A DNA stretch of 64,000 bases from Ciona savignyi (lineage: Eukaryota; Chordata; Ascidiacea; Phlebobranchia; Cionidae). The stretch covers positions 119,754 to 183,753 of the forward strand of contig CH002989.1 of assembly GCA_000149265.1 (NCBI GenBank). The letters are read 5' to 3'. Position 1 is the first letter of the stretch; each line of letters starts with the position of its first letter. Of the stretch, positions 21,957 through 34,600 are shown piece after piece. A program made the translations under genes and the position numbers. The notes beneath the pieces are model-generated. The model saw only the letters and a list, made by a program, of their open reading frames with translations. It searched no databases and was not told the DNA's origin.

Positions 21957-22154
21957 TTGATTGCCATGAAATTCGTGTGTCCTGTGGTGTATAGGACACC
22001 CAGGTCACCAGTAAGCTCCCATGAAGTTACGTTGCATGTAAAATATGTAGAGTGGGAAGCGATGTACATTTTATACCGAACTGATGTATTGCCGAATGGC
22101 CAACATATAGCAATATGTGTAAAAACGTCTCTAAACCTTCTTGAACTTAAATAA
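21957..22154 (+). CDS. small ORF between the TATA box and lectin B, doubtful
   Basis: An open frame of 65 codons (62 from the Met at 21966). It begins MKFVCPVV, like the lectin signal exon MKFVVMLFV, and ends near HIAICVKTSL, vaguely like the lectin C-terminus YDLCVKIL. AATAAA overlaps the stop codon. The unit 2 copy (59517-59714) is also open, but most base differences between them change the amino acid, so purifying selection is not evident. It may be 5' untranslated sequence of lectin B or a decayed lectin exon. Confidence 0.25.
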   Translation: MIAMKFVCPVVYRTPRSPVSSHEVTLHVKYVEWEAMYILYRTDVLPNGQHIAICVKTSLNLLELK

Positions 22155-22282
22155 AGTGTTTAGTACATATGGGCTATATCGGATTAGCAAAACAAAATGA
22201 GAAAACCCGTGATCTACATTGTAATAATTTCATCATCTTGTGTTTTTATAAATCAGGTGTAACATTTTCCGACTTTCCAAAG

Positions 22283-23923
22283 ATGATCATGAAATTCGTC
22301 GTTATGTTGTTTGTTGCGTGTGGCCCAGACATCGTTGTATCAGGTAAAGACTTTTAAATGAATTTGTTTGTCGCTTCTTATACCTCTAACATTTCAGAAC
22401 TGCCAACCTTACAGAAAGGAAGAACCGAGTTGAATCTGGTGTCGTATTCTCCGAAGAAAAACGCATTCGTTGCATACCAGTTGTGCTTGGATTCGGTACC
22501 ATTTCTTGTCAACGCTACAGTGAGAACCCAAGATATAACTCTCACACACAAATTTAGCTTAACAGTGATTAAAATTTTTCCCCACGGGTTCAACGTTGAA
22601 CTAGAAAGAATAGACCAGTCTGCAGGCTGGCAAGAGGATTTGTTTGTGGATTGGCAGCTTTACTCAGGTTAGTGAACTTTCATTATCTAAGAGAAACAAT
22701 TACGTGATAAGTTTAATATCGTGCACAAAACAATTTACAAAACAAAAACACCCTATGTAACTACACAAGACCGCGCAATTTACTTTATCTAATCGGATCA
22801 ACTTAATGAGTAGGCCCAATAGATTGTATCAAAACTAAAAGGCCTGTATCTAATACAATCAAAGACAGTGCTTTTTTAGAACCAGCAAAATTCCCCAGTC
22901 CTTATCAAACACAAAAACTAGGTTTAGGGTGCTATATGACATTATTTTAATCTTTATAATCCGAAATTGTATCTTGAAATACAGTATTACCAAACTTGAA
23001 CCGAATGTGCTAAAATATTTTTTTGTGCGGGTAGCACCCACAGAATTTCCCATAGTCTTCATAATTAAATAATTCAAATTTTCAATGACATGGTGTTTTA
23101 CCTGCCTTAAAACAGAACTGTTAAAATGACTATACCGAAAACAAATCCTAAAAAGTTTATTCTTTTATCTTGTAGTGCACAATTATTTTGCTTATTCCTC
23201 CTCTATTGACAGTAAGTTGTACAAAATAATAATTTATAAAGTCTCATCTTTGGCAGGTGGAAACGGATTTCTACTGAATGGGCAATACATATGGATGCCT
23301 GACCCAAGCACGCCTAAAACCCAGACTCTAGCTCAAGCTAACGCAACATGCTTAACATTAGGTGCATCTTTACTTGACATCATGGATAAGACAACGTATG
23401 ACAAGGTTTATAACTACTTCATGACCAGAACATATCGAAGTGGACCTTACGCAGATATCTGGCTTGCGATGACCTTTAACCAGACAGTAAGCTTTTTTTA
23501 TTACAAGCGGAATTTTAATATGCTGAAATATAAATTAAGAGACTCTGTGTCGTTTTTAGTTATATCAAAATATTAATTTCAACAAAACTTTAGTGTATGG
23601 CATTACAATACTGTTTATATACCTGACCAATGGTAAAATAAAGCATCTCTAATCAGCAGAACTGGTCACATTACTTACCATTAATTCAGTTGTAGATTTA
23701 CTCTATTCCACTACTTTTTTGCAGACTAAGACACCGATTTCCAGTTTCGGACAACCAGCTTATTCCGGCGACTGGTACCCTGGTTACCCAAGTAGCATAT
23801 CCACCAATACGTGCGATGTTGTTGCAAGTTAAATACTTTCCTGAAAGCACTTGGATCGGTCTTTGGCAGCTTCCACCCGACCAAGCACGGTCCACATACG
23901 ACCTCTGCGTAAAGATCCTCTAA
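22283..23923 (+). pseudogene. lectin copy B: intact except for a +1 frameshift in exon 4
   Basis: Exons: 22283-22343 (signal peptide, two possible starts at 22283 and 22289; the second gives the family's 55-nt exon), 22398-22667 (H-type-lectin-like), 23257-23486 and 23725-23923 (C-type-like). Exon 4 is 199 nt against 198 in the others, with one extra base near 23810. This brings a stop at 23830-23832 and removes the last ~30 residues, including the final Cys of the C-type domain. All splice sites are good, so a truncated secreted protein of about 220 residues could still be made. It could also be a sequence error. Confidence 0.8.
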
Positions 23924-24255
23924 ATACCCCCTACTTTGCCACCACGTACTATATTTAAAGTTTTCATCGGCTTTTTTAAACCGTAGATATTTATGCTTTG
24001 CACCCTAGTACGCTCGTCACATACGATTTAAGATAAAAATTACCTTCTACGTAGCCTCCTTTAATAATCTCCATATTCTTGCGTGTTGTAACATTTAATT
24101 AAAAGTCATTATCTAGAGTGGTGCACTAGCCGTCGTTATTTAATCACGTGTAGCGCGTCTTGCAACAATGTATTGCAACGAATCTGTGTGGTGGTATTCC
24201 TTGGCGCTTATTAAATGTTGCCTCAATTTTTGGAGTCGAACCGTCGCGTTCAAAA

Positions 24256-26100
24256 TTCTAGTAAAAATGCCACACTAACATAAGGCATGAAGGAAAATTT
24301 CCTAATAAATTCGGTAAACCTAGTTCTACTTCTTACTAAAACTATGAAAACTTACTAGCCTCATATTTCTGTCTACAACCCTCAAACTAACCTTATTGCT
24401 TTAACGTATGTGGAAGTGTTCGGTTATTTGCTTAAAATAACCACACAAGATTTAGTTTTTTAACCACAAAACCTAAATATTTATAAGTCGATAATAAAAA
24501 ATGCATAAAAATAATGCAGGATTAAACATAAATATCTGCGCAATATAGGATATGTAACGTATTTTTAAAAACTAGACTATTACCCGTATTGTATAACTGG
24601 GTCATTCGTCCAAAGCAGTTTTACGTTTACCTTAAGAAAGCATTTAAATTGCTAGTTTTACGTGTGAATTTAGAAAGCATATAAATTTCACCAGTTAGGT
24701 ACTGTAGCGACGTATACTGTGAGTAGTTTATTTTAAGCGGATGGGCGGTTTAAGAAAGCGTCCATCTCAGGAATGCTGTAGAAACATAAAAAAAGATCCA
24801 CCGTCGTTAATAAATGGCGATTAAAGCACTCCCGCTCATTGCAAGTACTTAGTATACTGGAGCTAGGCATGGCAGTTTTTTTGGAAAACTTAAAAGTCCA
24901 AATAAAAAATATTTTAGTTGACGTCATGTTAGAAACGCTAACTGTATCAAAAGGGTCCTCATATTTCGTATTGGGTCACAAATAAAGATTACTACAATAA
25001 TTGAAGAAGACGATGTTAATTAAAAGTGTAAAGAGCCAAAAATATGCTGAGACAAAAATAATACAACACATTAATTTTTTATTTTATTTCTTTGAAATAC
25101 CTTTCTTATAATTGTATTTATTATATTTTGCCCATATCTTGTATCTCCTTACAGCATTTCTGCTCGGATTCCAATAAACTATAGCGATTTTATGGTATTT
25201 GTAACATAACTAAAAGATGAAATAGTGTAGATATAGTTATAGAAGGCGTTCAACTAATTATTCTCCCTACCTCTCCAATGCAAACTGACCCTTATAAAAA
25301 CGCAACCTCAAAACTCTACAAAATTTTGTTCAAACATTGGGAAATCCCCACCATTGATACTATCAAAACACTCTATAAGCATGCGCTCCAGTATATACTT
25401 TCCGGGAAGTCCTTGGTATCTACTAACTCATCTAGGCTACTTACTATTCAAACCAACGTTACCCCGATCATACCAAATTTCTTTACCAAGTTTAAACACT
25501 CAACGTGTGGTTAAATTTTGGATGGAGTGCGAACGAAACGCACCTTTATGACTTAATAATTCTTTTTGTGGGGTCAATAATAAATAATATACCTTCTTAC
25601 GCATTAAGAACCCAGTTCCGTGGTTTCTTTTTACTTCTGTTGACAAAATTTTCGATTAATTTTAGTAAATCAAAATTAACAATAATTTCAGTTCGTTTGG
25701 TCGGTTTACTTCGTCGAAATTAGGCGGATGCACACGTCATCATCTGAAAAGCTGCATCTTTCGCGACGCGTTCGTTTATCTTTAAAGGTGCTGTGAATGT
25801 ATTAACTGTTTATTAAAGTGTATAGTTTTTATTAATTCAAAGTTCTTCATAGGAAAGATAGTGTTACAAAAGTTGTGTAAGTGTTACTGCATAGTATTAA
25901 GTGGACCACAGGATAATATTAGTTATTTTCCCCAACCGAAGTTTTTTTTTAGCAGCCATCATATAGCCATTTTCCGACTCAGTGTTCTGCAGGGCGATAT
26001 ATTCGATGAAACATAAAAATCTAACAAACCTCCAAGGAATGAAATATCTGTTGCACTTTCACGTTGTACCTTGAACTTTTAGATTATTTTTGAATTAAAC
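24256..26100. other. intergenic, no supported gene
   Basis: AT-rich with only short open frames. Around 25246-25290 it shares about 45 bases with 5315-5360. The ORFs at 25278-25723 do not resemble a family and probably belong to that unidentified repeat. Confidence 0.4.
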
Positions 26101-26646
26101 TGATTATATTGTCGGATGGGGTGGATGACTGGGTAGGTTAGAAGTCATTATATCCATCCCACATAGCGATTTGTTAAATCGTTTAGGTGAGTTTCGTCGT
26201 ACACACGAGTGGTCGAAAACAGAACCGATACATAATATACGGTCTTAATGACAAGCCCATGAGTTACAAACAAGATAAAATGGCATTCGTCCTTACAAAA
26301 TATCCAAATTAAACTGTTATGACATTTACCCCAATCCCACCTTAAATAAAAGTATTTTTGGGTATTTTTAAAAGTATTATAGTAATTTGCGAATATTCGG
26401 CTAAGGTTGGTTTTAATAGGCAGTAGGTGTGAGTGGTTAACAGAGATAGGTTTTCCGGTGAACTTTGTAAACAATTACATTTGTTGCGTTCGCCGAATGT
26501 TACTTGCGCAAAAAAAGTATTTTTGTTGAACGCGTGAAACAGATTGTAACTTTTTGTTCTAAAAATATTGTCGTACAGGGTTCGCAAAAGGAGTTTAAAG
26601 AACCCGTGATTTACATTTTAATTATTTCACCATCTTGTGTTTTTAT

Positions 26647-29001
26647 ATGATCATAAAATTCATCGTTATGTTGTTTGTTGCGGTGGCTTAAATATCGTTA
26701 AATCAGGTAAAGATTTTTAATTGAATTTTGTTTTGTCACTTCTGATGCCTCTAACATTTCAGAGCTGCCAACCTTACAAAAAGGAACCACCGAGTTGAAT
26801 CTGGTGTCGGATTCTTCGAAGAAAAATGCATTCGTCCCATACAAGTTATGCTTGAATTCGGTACCATTTTTTGTAAACGCAACAGTAAGAACCCAAGATC
26901 CATCTTTGCCACACAAATTTAACTTAACAGTGATTGAATTATTTTCCCACGGGTTTATTGTTAAACTAGAACGAATAGACCGGTCTGCAGGCTGGCAAGA
27001 GAATTTGTTTGTAGATTGGCTGTTTTACTCAGGTTAGTAAAGTTCCATTATCTAATAGAAATTTATCGCGCACAAAACAGTTAACATCCCACTTATAGTA
27101 TGACTTCATGCAGTCCGCTAGATATCCATCGACGCATACAATCTGTTGAGTCTAGTATATGGACCATATACTGTGGATCTTTGGACTCTGCGTTGCTAAT
27201 AACAAGGGTAATGCCGCCAGTCATTGTAGAGTTGTTCCGACGCAACATGTGGGTTTCAACGATTAAATCATGTGGGTTTCAACGATTAGATTAAAGTCCT
27301 CCTTACACTGGCAGCATTAGCCCTGACGTAATTATCAGGAAACACAGAATATTTGTTTAGTTTCTTTTAGTTCGCTAACAACAACACCAACATAACATAA
27401 CGGAACACAAAGCAACGATTTCTAGGGTAATTGGCCACCATTGACCATTATTAAAACAAAGTTATTTACTTAAACATATTATTAATTACCAAGTAAGAGT
27501 GTCAACCACGTGTTTCACCACCACTATTTGTAAAACATATTTTATATGCTATATATTTATGCAAGCAGGCCCATAACCACAATTTGTACACCGAGTATGC
27601 AGTTTGTTTTTGAAAAAATAAAGCATGAGGTAGCAACCCGATGCTTTCTATTTATGTTCATTAAACAATAAATGTTATTGTCAGATAAGTGCACACCAGA
27701 TCTATGTTATCCAACATTCCAAAAAGTTTTAACCGATCGGCCAGAGCTTTGTTACTACAGGCATAAACGCATGAGTTCTGTAGTTATTAAACCCAACAAG
27801 TGTAGTTAAAAAAAGAATAATTGTGTTTGATTTAGGAAGATTTAACCAAATGTTTTAAATTAATACCTTTTACCAAGCGCTGTAGTAAAATGAAGCTAAA
27901 TTCCCAAAATAACCCGATTTAGTTTTCCACGGCTTCGGGAAATTCCCTTGGGTTTAGTACATAAAAAGTTTTTAAATATCCAAATCATTTATCTAACAAT
28001 TCTTAAAGTTTCAATCCGATAAGATGGCAATAACATTCACCAAATCTGATCAAAATTGGATAAGCTGTTCTAGCAACAAAAACGGACAAAAAATGTCCCA
28101 TTTTTCCAAATGGGGCCCATTATTACAATTGCATATTTTACGATTATTTTAAATAATAACTTGTTTACAAAATGTAATTAACCGCATAGAAAGAAAAGTT
28201 ATATGTACAACGAATCAGACAAAGCATACACATTTTACACAAATATCTAATACCACAATCGGTTTAAACTGCACATCCTACACGATTTACCCAACACACG
28301 TGTAAGCCACACAACGCAAACAAATTAAAAAATGTGCATTTTATTATAAAAGCAAGATACTCTCTGATTTTGTTCCATTTTCCATATATGCAACAATCCA
28401 AAATGGGGAAGCACTAACAACTTGAACCATCAGGTTAGCTAATAATTTAATCACAAGATTGGAATTAGTTACATTTACATATTACAAAACAGACCAAATA
28501 TACCAGACTTCAATTTCATGCACAAGTCCTAACAAACACAAAAGAATAGGTTATGGTGCTGTATGGCATCGCTAAAATCAGGATACCTTGAAATATTACC
28601 AAACTAGCATCGAATGTGTTAAAGATATAGCTCACGAATATTTTCATAGTCTAACCTACCTAATTTATTTTGGCTCAACTACATGGTTTATTATGCGTCT
28701 TTAGAAACAACTGTAAAAGACTAAATTAATAACCAAAGTTCTTACTTGACAGGTGGAAACGAAATTCTTCATCGTATTTCTATATTATGTCATCACTATT
28801 TTTCTGCAGAGTACGAAACCGATTTCCAGTTTCGGACAACCAGCTTACTCCGGCGACTGGTACCCTGGTTACCCGAGTAGTCATTCCACCTATACCGCGA
28901 TGTTATTAGCCTACGTCCCTTCAAGCACATACATCGGACTTTGAAATCACCCACCCGACCAAGTGCAGTCCTCATACAACCTTTGGATAAAGTCTCTCTA
29001 A
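26647..29001 (+). pseudogene. lectin copy C: decayed, exon 3 deleted
   Basis: The signal exon relic at 26647-26706 is one base short and runs into a stop (TAA). Exon 2 (26763-27032) is a full 270 nt and open. Exon 3 is gone: at about 28750 its first bases (GGTGGAAACG) run directly into the intron before exon 4. Exon 4 (28810-29001) is six bases shorter, has an in-frame TGA at 28942 where the others have Trp, and has lost the last Cys. Upstream sequence from about 26160 matches that of B and D weakly. This is the oldest, most degraded copy, and a true pseudogene. Confidence 0.88.
27930..28130 (+). repeat. fragment of the ~340-bp repeat family found at 62225-63710
   Basis: It contains CACCAAATCTGATCAAAATTGG and AAACGGACAAAAA followed by TCCCATTTTTCCAAATGGG, the same blocks as at the right edge of the window (around 63450-63770). 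A CCCATTT/AAATGGG hairpin marks its end. Confidence 0.6.
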
Positions 29002-29407
29002 ATGATATTGTACATAATTTTTCATGTTTTGTCGTGTTCACCTTATGACCGTTTTATATATTGTCTTTGTGTTTTTCGCTGTGGTTGTATGTAATCTTTT
29101 ATAACAAACCCCTACAAAAATAAAAAAATAATATATACCATTATTTTTGTCTTTAAATACTGTATATTGTTTGTTTTATTGTTGATTTATTGGACGAATT
29201 TTTATTGTATAACTTATAAGTTTAATTGTGACCCAATAAGATATATGAGGATCGTTTCACAACAGTTAGCTTTCTGTGGAAACATTTCTTACCTTACAGC
29301 ACCTTAAATATTTTTTATGTATAAGTTATCAATGGCAACTTCCATGCCCATTACCAACTGAATTCAGTAATTACAACCAGAGTGCGCGTTTTATTCGTTA
29401 TCTTGCA

Positions 29408-29970
29408 AGGGTTCCATGACAACTCAACCCCTTACAACTGAACCCCTTTACAACTGAACCCAGTTCAACTGAACCCCGTACAAGTAATGCCATCACAAAT
29501 TAATCCCTTACAACGGAACACCTTACAAATAACCCATTACAACTGAACCTCTCACGACAAACCCCTTTCAACTAAGCCCCTTAAGTTTTAGTCCTCGGTT
29601 GGTCTAACGGTTAAGTGCGTCGCCTTTCAATCGAAAGGTTGCAGATATGAAACTTTTTGGTTGTGTCTTTAGGCAAGGCACTTTACGGACATTGCCTGAA
29701 CCCAGCGGATTAATGGGTTCTACCAAATTGAAGGAACGTGTCTATCATATACAAAACACTGCAATAGCTCCGGTAACCCGACGATGGGCGCGAGGCGATC
29801 TGACGATTACCCGTGTGTTAACCCCCTTGGTTTTCCCATTCACGGGGATAAAGATAAATATCCTATCGCTATTCTATCCTAAGTTATACCTTCACAACTG
29901 AACCCATCATAACTGAACCCCTTACAACTGAACGCATTTTAACTTATCCACTTGACAACTGAAGCCCCTA
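29408..29970. repeat. 15-16-bp tandem repeat split by a SINE
   Basis: Degenerate copies of TTACAACTGAACCCC occupy 29408-29581 and continue at 29889-29970 after the inserted SINE. The units on both sides are of the same type, so one array was interrupted. Confidence 0.85.
29591..29879 (+). mobile_element. tRNA-derived SINE, fullest copy (family 1)
   Basis: The head GGTTGGTCTAACGGTTAAG resembles a tRNA A box and GGTTGCAGATATGAAAC a mutated B box. The body includes GGATTAATGGGTTCTACC, and the tail is ATATCCTATCG..TATCC. A near-perfect 9-bp duplication flanks it (TAAGTTTTA at 29582-29590, TAAGTTATA at 29880-29888). Confidence 0.85.
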
Positions 29971-31693
29971 CATCAACACATTAGGCCGCACAAACATATT
30001 ACTTTTTTTTTCACTGTCCATTGATGTGCTTGGCTGCAGTGTTTTGTGAAGCGCTGCTTATAGGTATGAGTATAGAGATCGGGCTTTAACTTTTTTAATG
30101 CAGAAATTTATTTTCGGTTTTAAAAGGCGGCCGTTTGCGTGGGGGTCAATTAAGCTAAAACGTTACCATATTAATTTGACTTTAAGGTGGAGAACTAAAT
30201 TTACATTTAGCATGTTAAAAATCTTGTACACTTTCTTTAAACAAATTTCTAGCTGCAAGCAAAAAATAAACCTACTTGCATGCAAGAGTAAATTAAATCT
30301 GGTTTTCTTATTTTTGTTGCTGATTAATAAAAATTAGTTAGGAGCATTTGTTTATATGATTAATAAATCAGTCTTTCGCTTGTTAATTCTGTAAATACAA
30401 AAACTTATTTGTAATTAATTGATAGTATTTTAACTGGATCGTCATGTGGCAGTTATTTGATCACCCATCTTTGTTAAGTATTGGGGTCGAACCTGTGATA
30501 TTGCACAAGTCGCCACATATCCTATTTAACGACTTGCCGGAAAGTATTTTGGCTCTGGTGATACCTCTTTAATAAAATCTTTATTTGCTCTTCTTTTATA
30601 CATTTATGCATTAAAAAACGAATTTTGCGGTCTTTTGTTAAGTGCTATCAAGAACTTAACAATTGCTAGATTAAGATAGAAGCGCCAATCGTTTCCTATT
30701 TGAACTTGTAGCCTGTTTGGCTTGACATTACACATCTATGATAGGTTTTCAGCGAAATAGGAACGTTATCAGTCATGCATTCTAAACGAGATTAAACAAC
30801 CAAGTATAGGTATGGTCACCGGAATTGGCACCTGTTAATTATAGATTTCGAATCCGAGATTTTAAGGAAGTTAAAATAGGTATAGCATGACTTAGAAAAA
30901 CATAGTTTTAATTAAAACTGGAAGGTAACGACCACATTTAATGTGCATTTAAAGAAGTATACTTACATTAGATCACGTAAGTCTACGCCTCAATATTAAA
31001 TATATTTTAAAGCGGGATAAAAGCTATGGTGATTACCAGCTTGCGATATTTTATTGTATTTTACAATTCAGATAAAAATCACACCTAAACTAATTTAACT
31101 AATGTTTCTGTGAAATTTAACCCAATTTTCCTATGCTCCTGTAATCTCCAAAGTCTAAAGGCCCGTTATAAACTTTTTAACACTTTCCAACACAAGAGAA
31201 AACGGTCATTCCCTTTTAAGTCTAAAAGATAATACTTTAATTCAACTGGACGTTTATCATCTCTAAAAACATACGTTTTCTATACTACTAGGTCATATAA
31301 ATAAATATGCTGGTAGCAGCCTGTCCAAGTTTGTACACGACATATAGACATGTAACCTTAGTGTAACATTGTAAATCACCGCAATGTTTGTTTGTAAGTT
31401 ACTATCTGATAATACGTATAATAAGCAAATATCTAGAAGAATGTTATTGTCAACACATAAGAAAGAAATGTTTTGTAATCTTATTTTACCTTATTCCTAC
31501 TCAAATATATATCCATTAGGCAACATTAAAAAAACATTTTAAACTTCGTAAGCCATATATATTATTGCACCATAAATACACTCAATAATTTGTATCTCAT
31601 TTAATAAACAGTTCTCGTTGTTTCTAGGTTTTCCACATCGAACAATATGTTATAATATTGGTATCGATGACGTATAATGAAACCTCAGCTAAG
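29971..31693. other. intergenic, no supported gene
   Basis: AT-rich non-coding sequence downstream of the transporter gene. ATTAAA on the minus strand near 31600 could be its poly(A) signal. Nothing else is seen. Confidence 0.45.
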
Positions 31694-34600
31694 CTATATT
31701 TCTTGCGTTGTTGCAGTGCCTCGACGAGGGCTTTGGATATCTTTTGTTGATTGTGTAGAACGACATCGAGAGATCAGGCTGAAAATAAGTACTATAAGCT
31801 TGTTGTAATCTGATGATTGTCATTTATTCATCTACGAGGTTAACCATGAGTAAGATACCCTATTGTCAGAATACTTTGTCAGCATTTTTGGTCCCAATTA
31901 TTTGTTTATTTACTGTTAGTTTAAACGAAACATTTGATTGCGAAACCTTGAGTATACACTTACCAGGTGTTTATTTTCGTGTGTTGTTGAATGCCATAAT
32001 GAAGGTCACCCGAAGGTGTTAATTCATATGTTACTTTGCTCATTAACCTATTTATGGTTACAAGTACAGTCGTGTTGCCAAACGGCATACAAGACTAATA
32101 CATAAACCAATTAAAAACAAAAACGGCCTTGTTGACCAACCCCATATAAGTTTTAATTTTTTCGATGTATAAGATTTTACATTTCCTATTCTTGTTAACA
32201 CAAATTTGTATATTGAAAGAAAACCGGTTTACCTCTCCATTTTCAATACATCCTCCACTGACTCCGGGAGACGTTTAAGATGGGTGTCAGGAAGAAAGAG
32301 CAACGTCATCAGCGCTGACGACATCACTACGACACTTAGTGTAAGATATGGAGCATAGAATCCGAATTTCTTAACTGAAAAAAATATAAGTTGGTTCGCA
32401 TATCAAGTTCTTATTGTCCGGATATATATACATCATACAACTACACTACACTTACCTGCGTAACCAAAGTACGGGGATATTATTGAGCCTAATCTACCAG
32501 AGAACGATCCTGCGCACATATAGACGTGCCGAACGTTGGTTGGGACTATCTCAGCAGTATGCACGTACACGATATAGAAAACTCCAGCGTTCGCAGTTTT
32601 CCCGAACAAAGCAAATATCAAGGTGGCAATTGGGTGAACTGTACGGATGTTTATCGAATTGAAGATACATTTTGTATACTTGTTTCACATTAATTTTAAA
32701 GATTTCTTTAAAACGATGGATTTAAAAAAATAAGTAGGCCTACACAAGGTAGTCTGTTTGGGTAAAAGAAAGACCTATATTGGCCTCACATTTAAAGAAA
32801 ACTTACCATTTTTAAATAAGGCTGCCATTAAACAGGCAAAACCACATGTAAACATAAATCCCGAGTGTGTGTAAGATCTACTACAGTACTTCACTCCCAA
32901 GAAAGCCGCTATCACACCAGGTATTTCAATGAGACCCATGAGAAAGCAGTTGATAAAGATATCGCCACTCAATGTATCCACGCTCAATGAGAGTCCATAG
33001 TAAACGACCACAATTGCCAACCTGCGTTTAAAATACTTTACTTAAATCGGTGTATGTAATCACAAACCATCATTAGAATATTATTCTACTTAAATATGTT
33101 TCCAGGATTTTGTGATGTACTTGAATGTATATTTTATTTTTCATTTAAATAAAATAATGTTGAAAATCTTGCTTTGTGCCCTGACATCTCTATATGAGAT
33201 AAACAAGTAATAATTTTTCTTCTTTCACTTTTATAAATTTCATTAAAAAAACACTGGTGAATTATACGCCAATAATGTAGTGACATATAAAAACATTGTC
33301 CTCTAAAATTTTAAATATTTTCGTACCAGGAAAAAGCAATGACTAAAACCATAATAAGCGTTTTTGAATTTCGAATGAAGGCCAAAACATGAAACAGCAG
33401 CCCCCTGTGTGTGACTTCATCTTTCGTGACGTCTAATTCTTCTTCCTTTTTATAAAATAATTCATTTCAATAATAATTTTTTTTAAGTTCGACTATTGTA
33501 TAATTATACAAATGTAGATTGATATAGACATTTAGACTTAGTTGTTTATTCGCAATTAAAATACTATTTTACAAAAATTAGCACAGCGATCACAACTAGT
33601 CTAACATACAACTCGAGGGTAATGTAAACCACGCGTTAACCACCGATATCTAAAAAAATCTTATTTAAGTTTTCGTTATATGTTTGTACATGCAAAAATA
33701 ATTTTGTTTCCAAGTTACTCAACTCTTTGTACATCTGATACAAAGTATATAACGTTTGATGGACTTCTGAGTTACCAAACTTAATATCTATATTTTTGAA
33801 CGAATTGAAAGGGTTGCCTAATCAAACTTAATATAACCAAAACAAAGTGGTTAAGATTTGTTTCTCCAAGAAAAAACAAATAGGTTTCCGAGTAACCAAA
33901 CTTGATATTCATGTTTCATGTTTTCTAAGAAGTATTAATGTTAGTGCGCAAAAAAGATATAGAGATAAAATATAAAAAAAGATAAAATTAAAGAGAGACA
34001 AACTAGGCATGCCAGTTAGGATTGATATCTTCGGAATCTCATAATTATTACAAAAAACTGCTGTTGCGAAAAATAGGCCATTTGCACTGTAAACTTTCGT
34101 ATAAAAATTACCATACTACTCAAGCCTGAATTAAAGCCCGTATCAGTAATGTATTCTGTCCACTAAAAGCTTGTTATAGAAAAATCAAAATTCTAGTCAC
34201 CAAAATCATTTCAATTTCTTCCTTGTTAACTTCACACCGATTCATCCGTGCAACTTTTCCTAATATAGTCAAGGCCTCCTCCCGCCTGCCATGTGAAAGC
34301 AACCACCTCGGTGATTCCGGAATCAACCTAAGAATGAGTTGTTTCGTTTTAAAGGTCTTTCTTATGAATAACTGGAAACAATTCAGCAACCCTATAAACA
34401 AAACTTTACCAGATCAATATCATTTGTCCGTGTCAGTTAAGGATTATGTATTTATCAACACAATAATAAGTATCCAGAGAGAACCTCGCGCGAAAAGAAC
34501 ATGGGCAAATTGTGACAAGAACATTAGTTCCATCTTTATTCTGTCCGCATTCTTTCCGATATTTTGTAAAAAAATACATATAAATATTAGATAGCACTTG

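Larger units (their letters stand above)
13488..24255. repeat. segmental duplication unit 1 (lectins A and B)
   Basis: The sequence from TTAATGTTATTCTTATTT at about 13488 to about 24255 recurs in the same order at 43991-62232, interrupted there by the BEL element. Matching landmarks are the GTCCACCGTTTAAATATGTC block, the hAT relic, the minus lectin, the divergent spacer and the plus lectin. Parts recur again at 39350-43990 and, more degraded, at 26100-29001. Confidence 0.9.
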
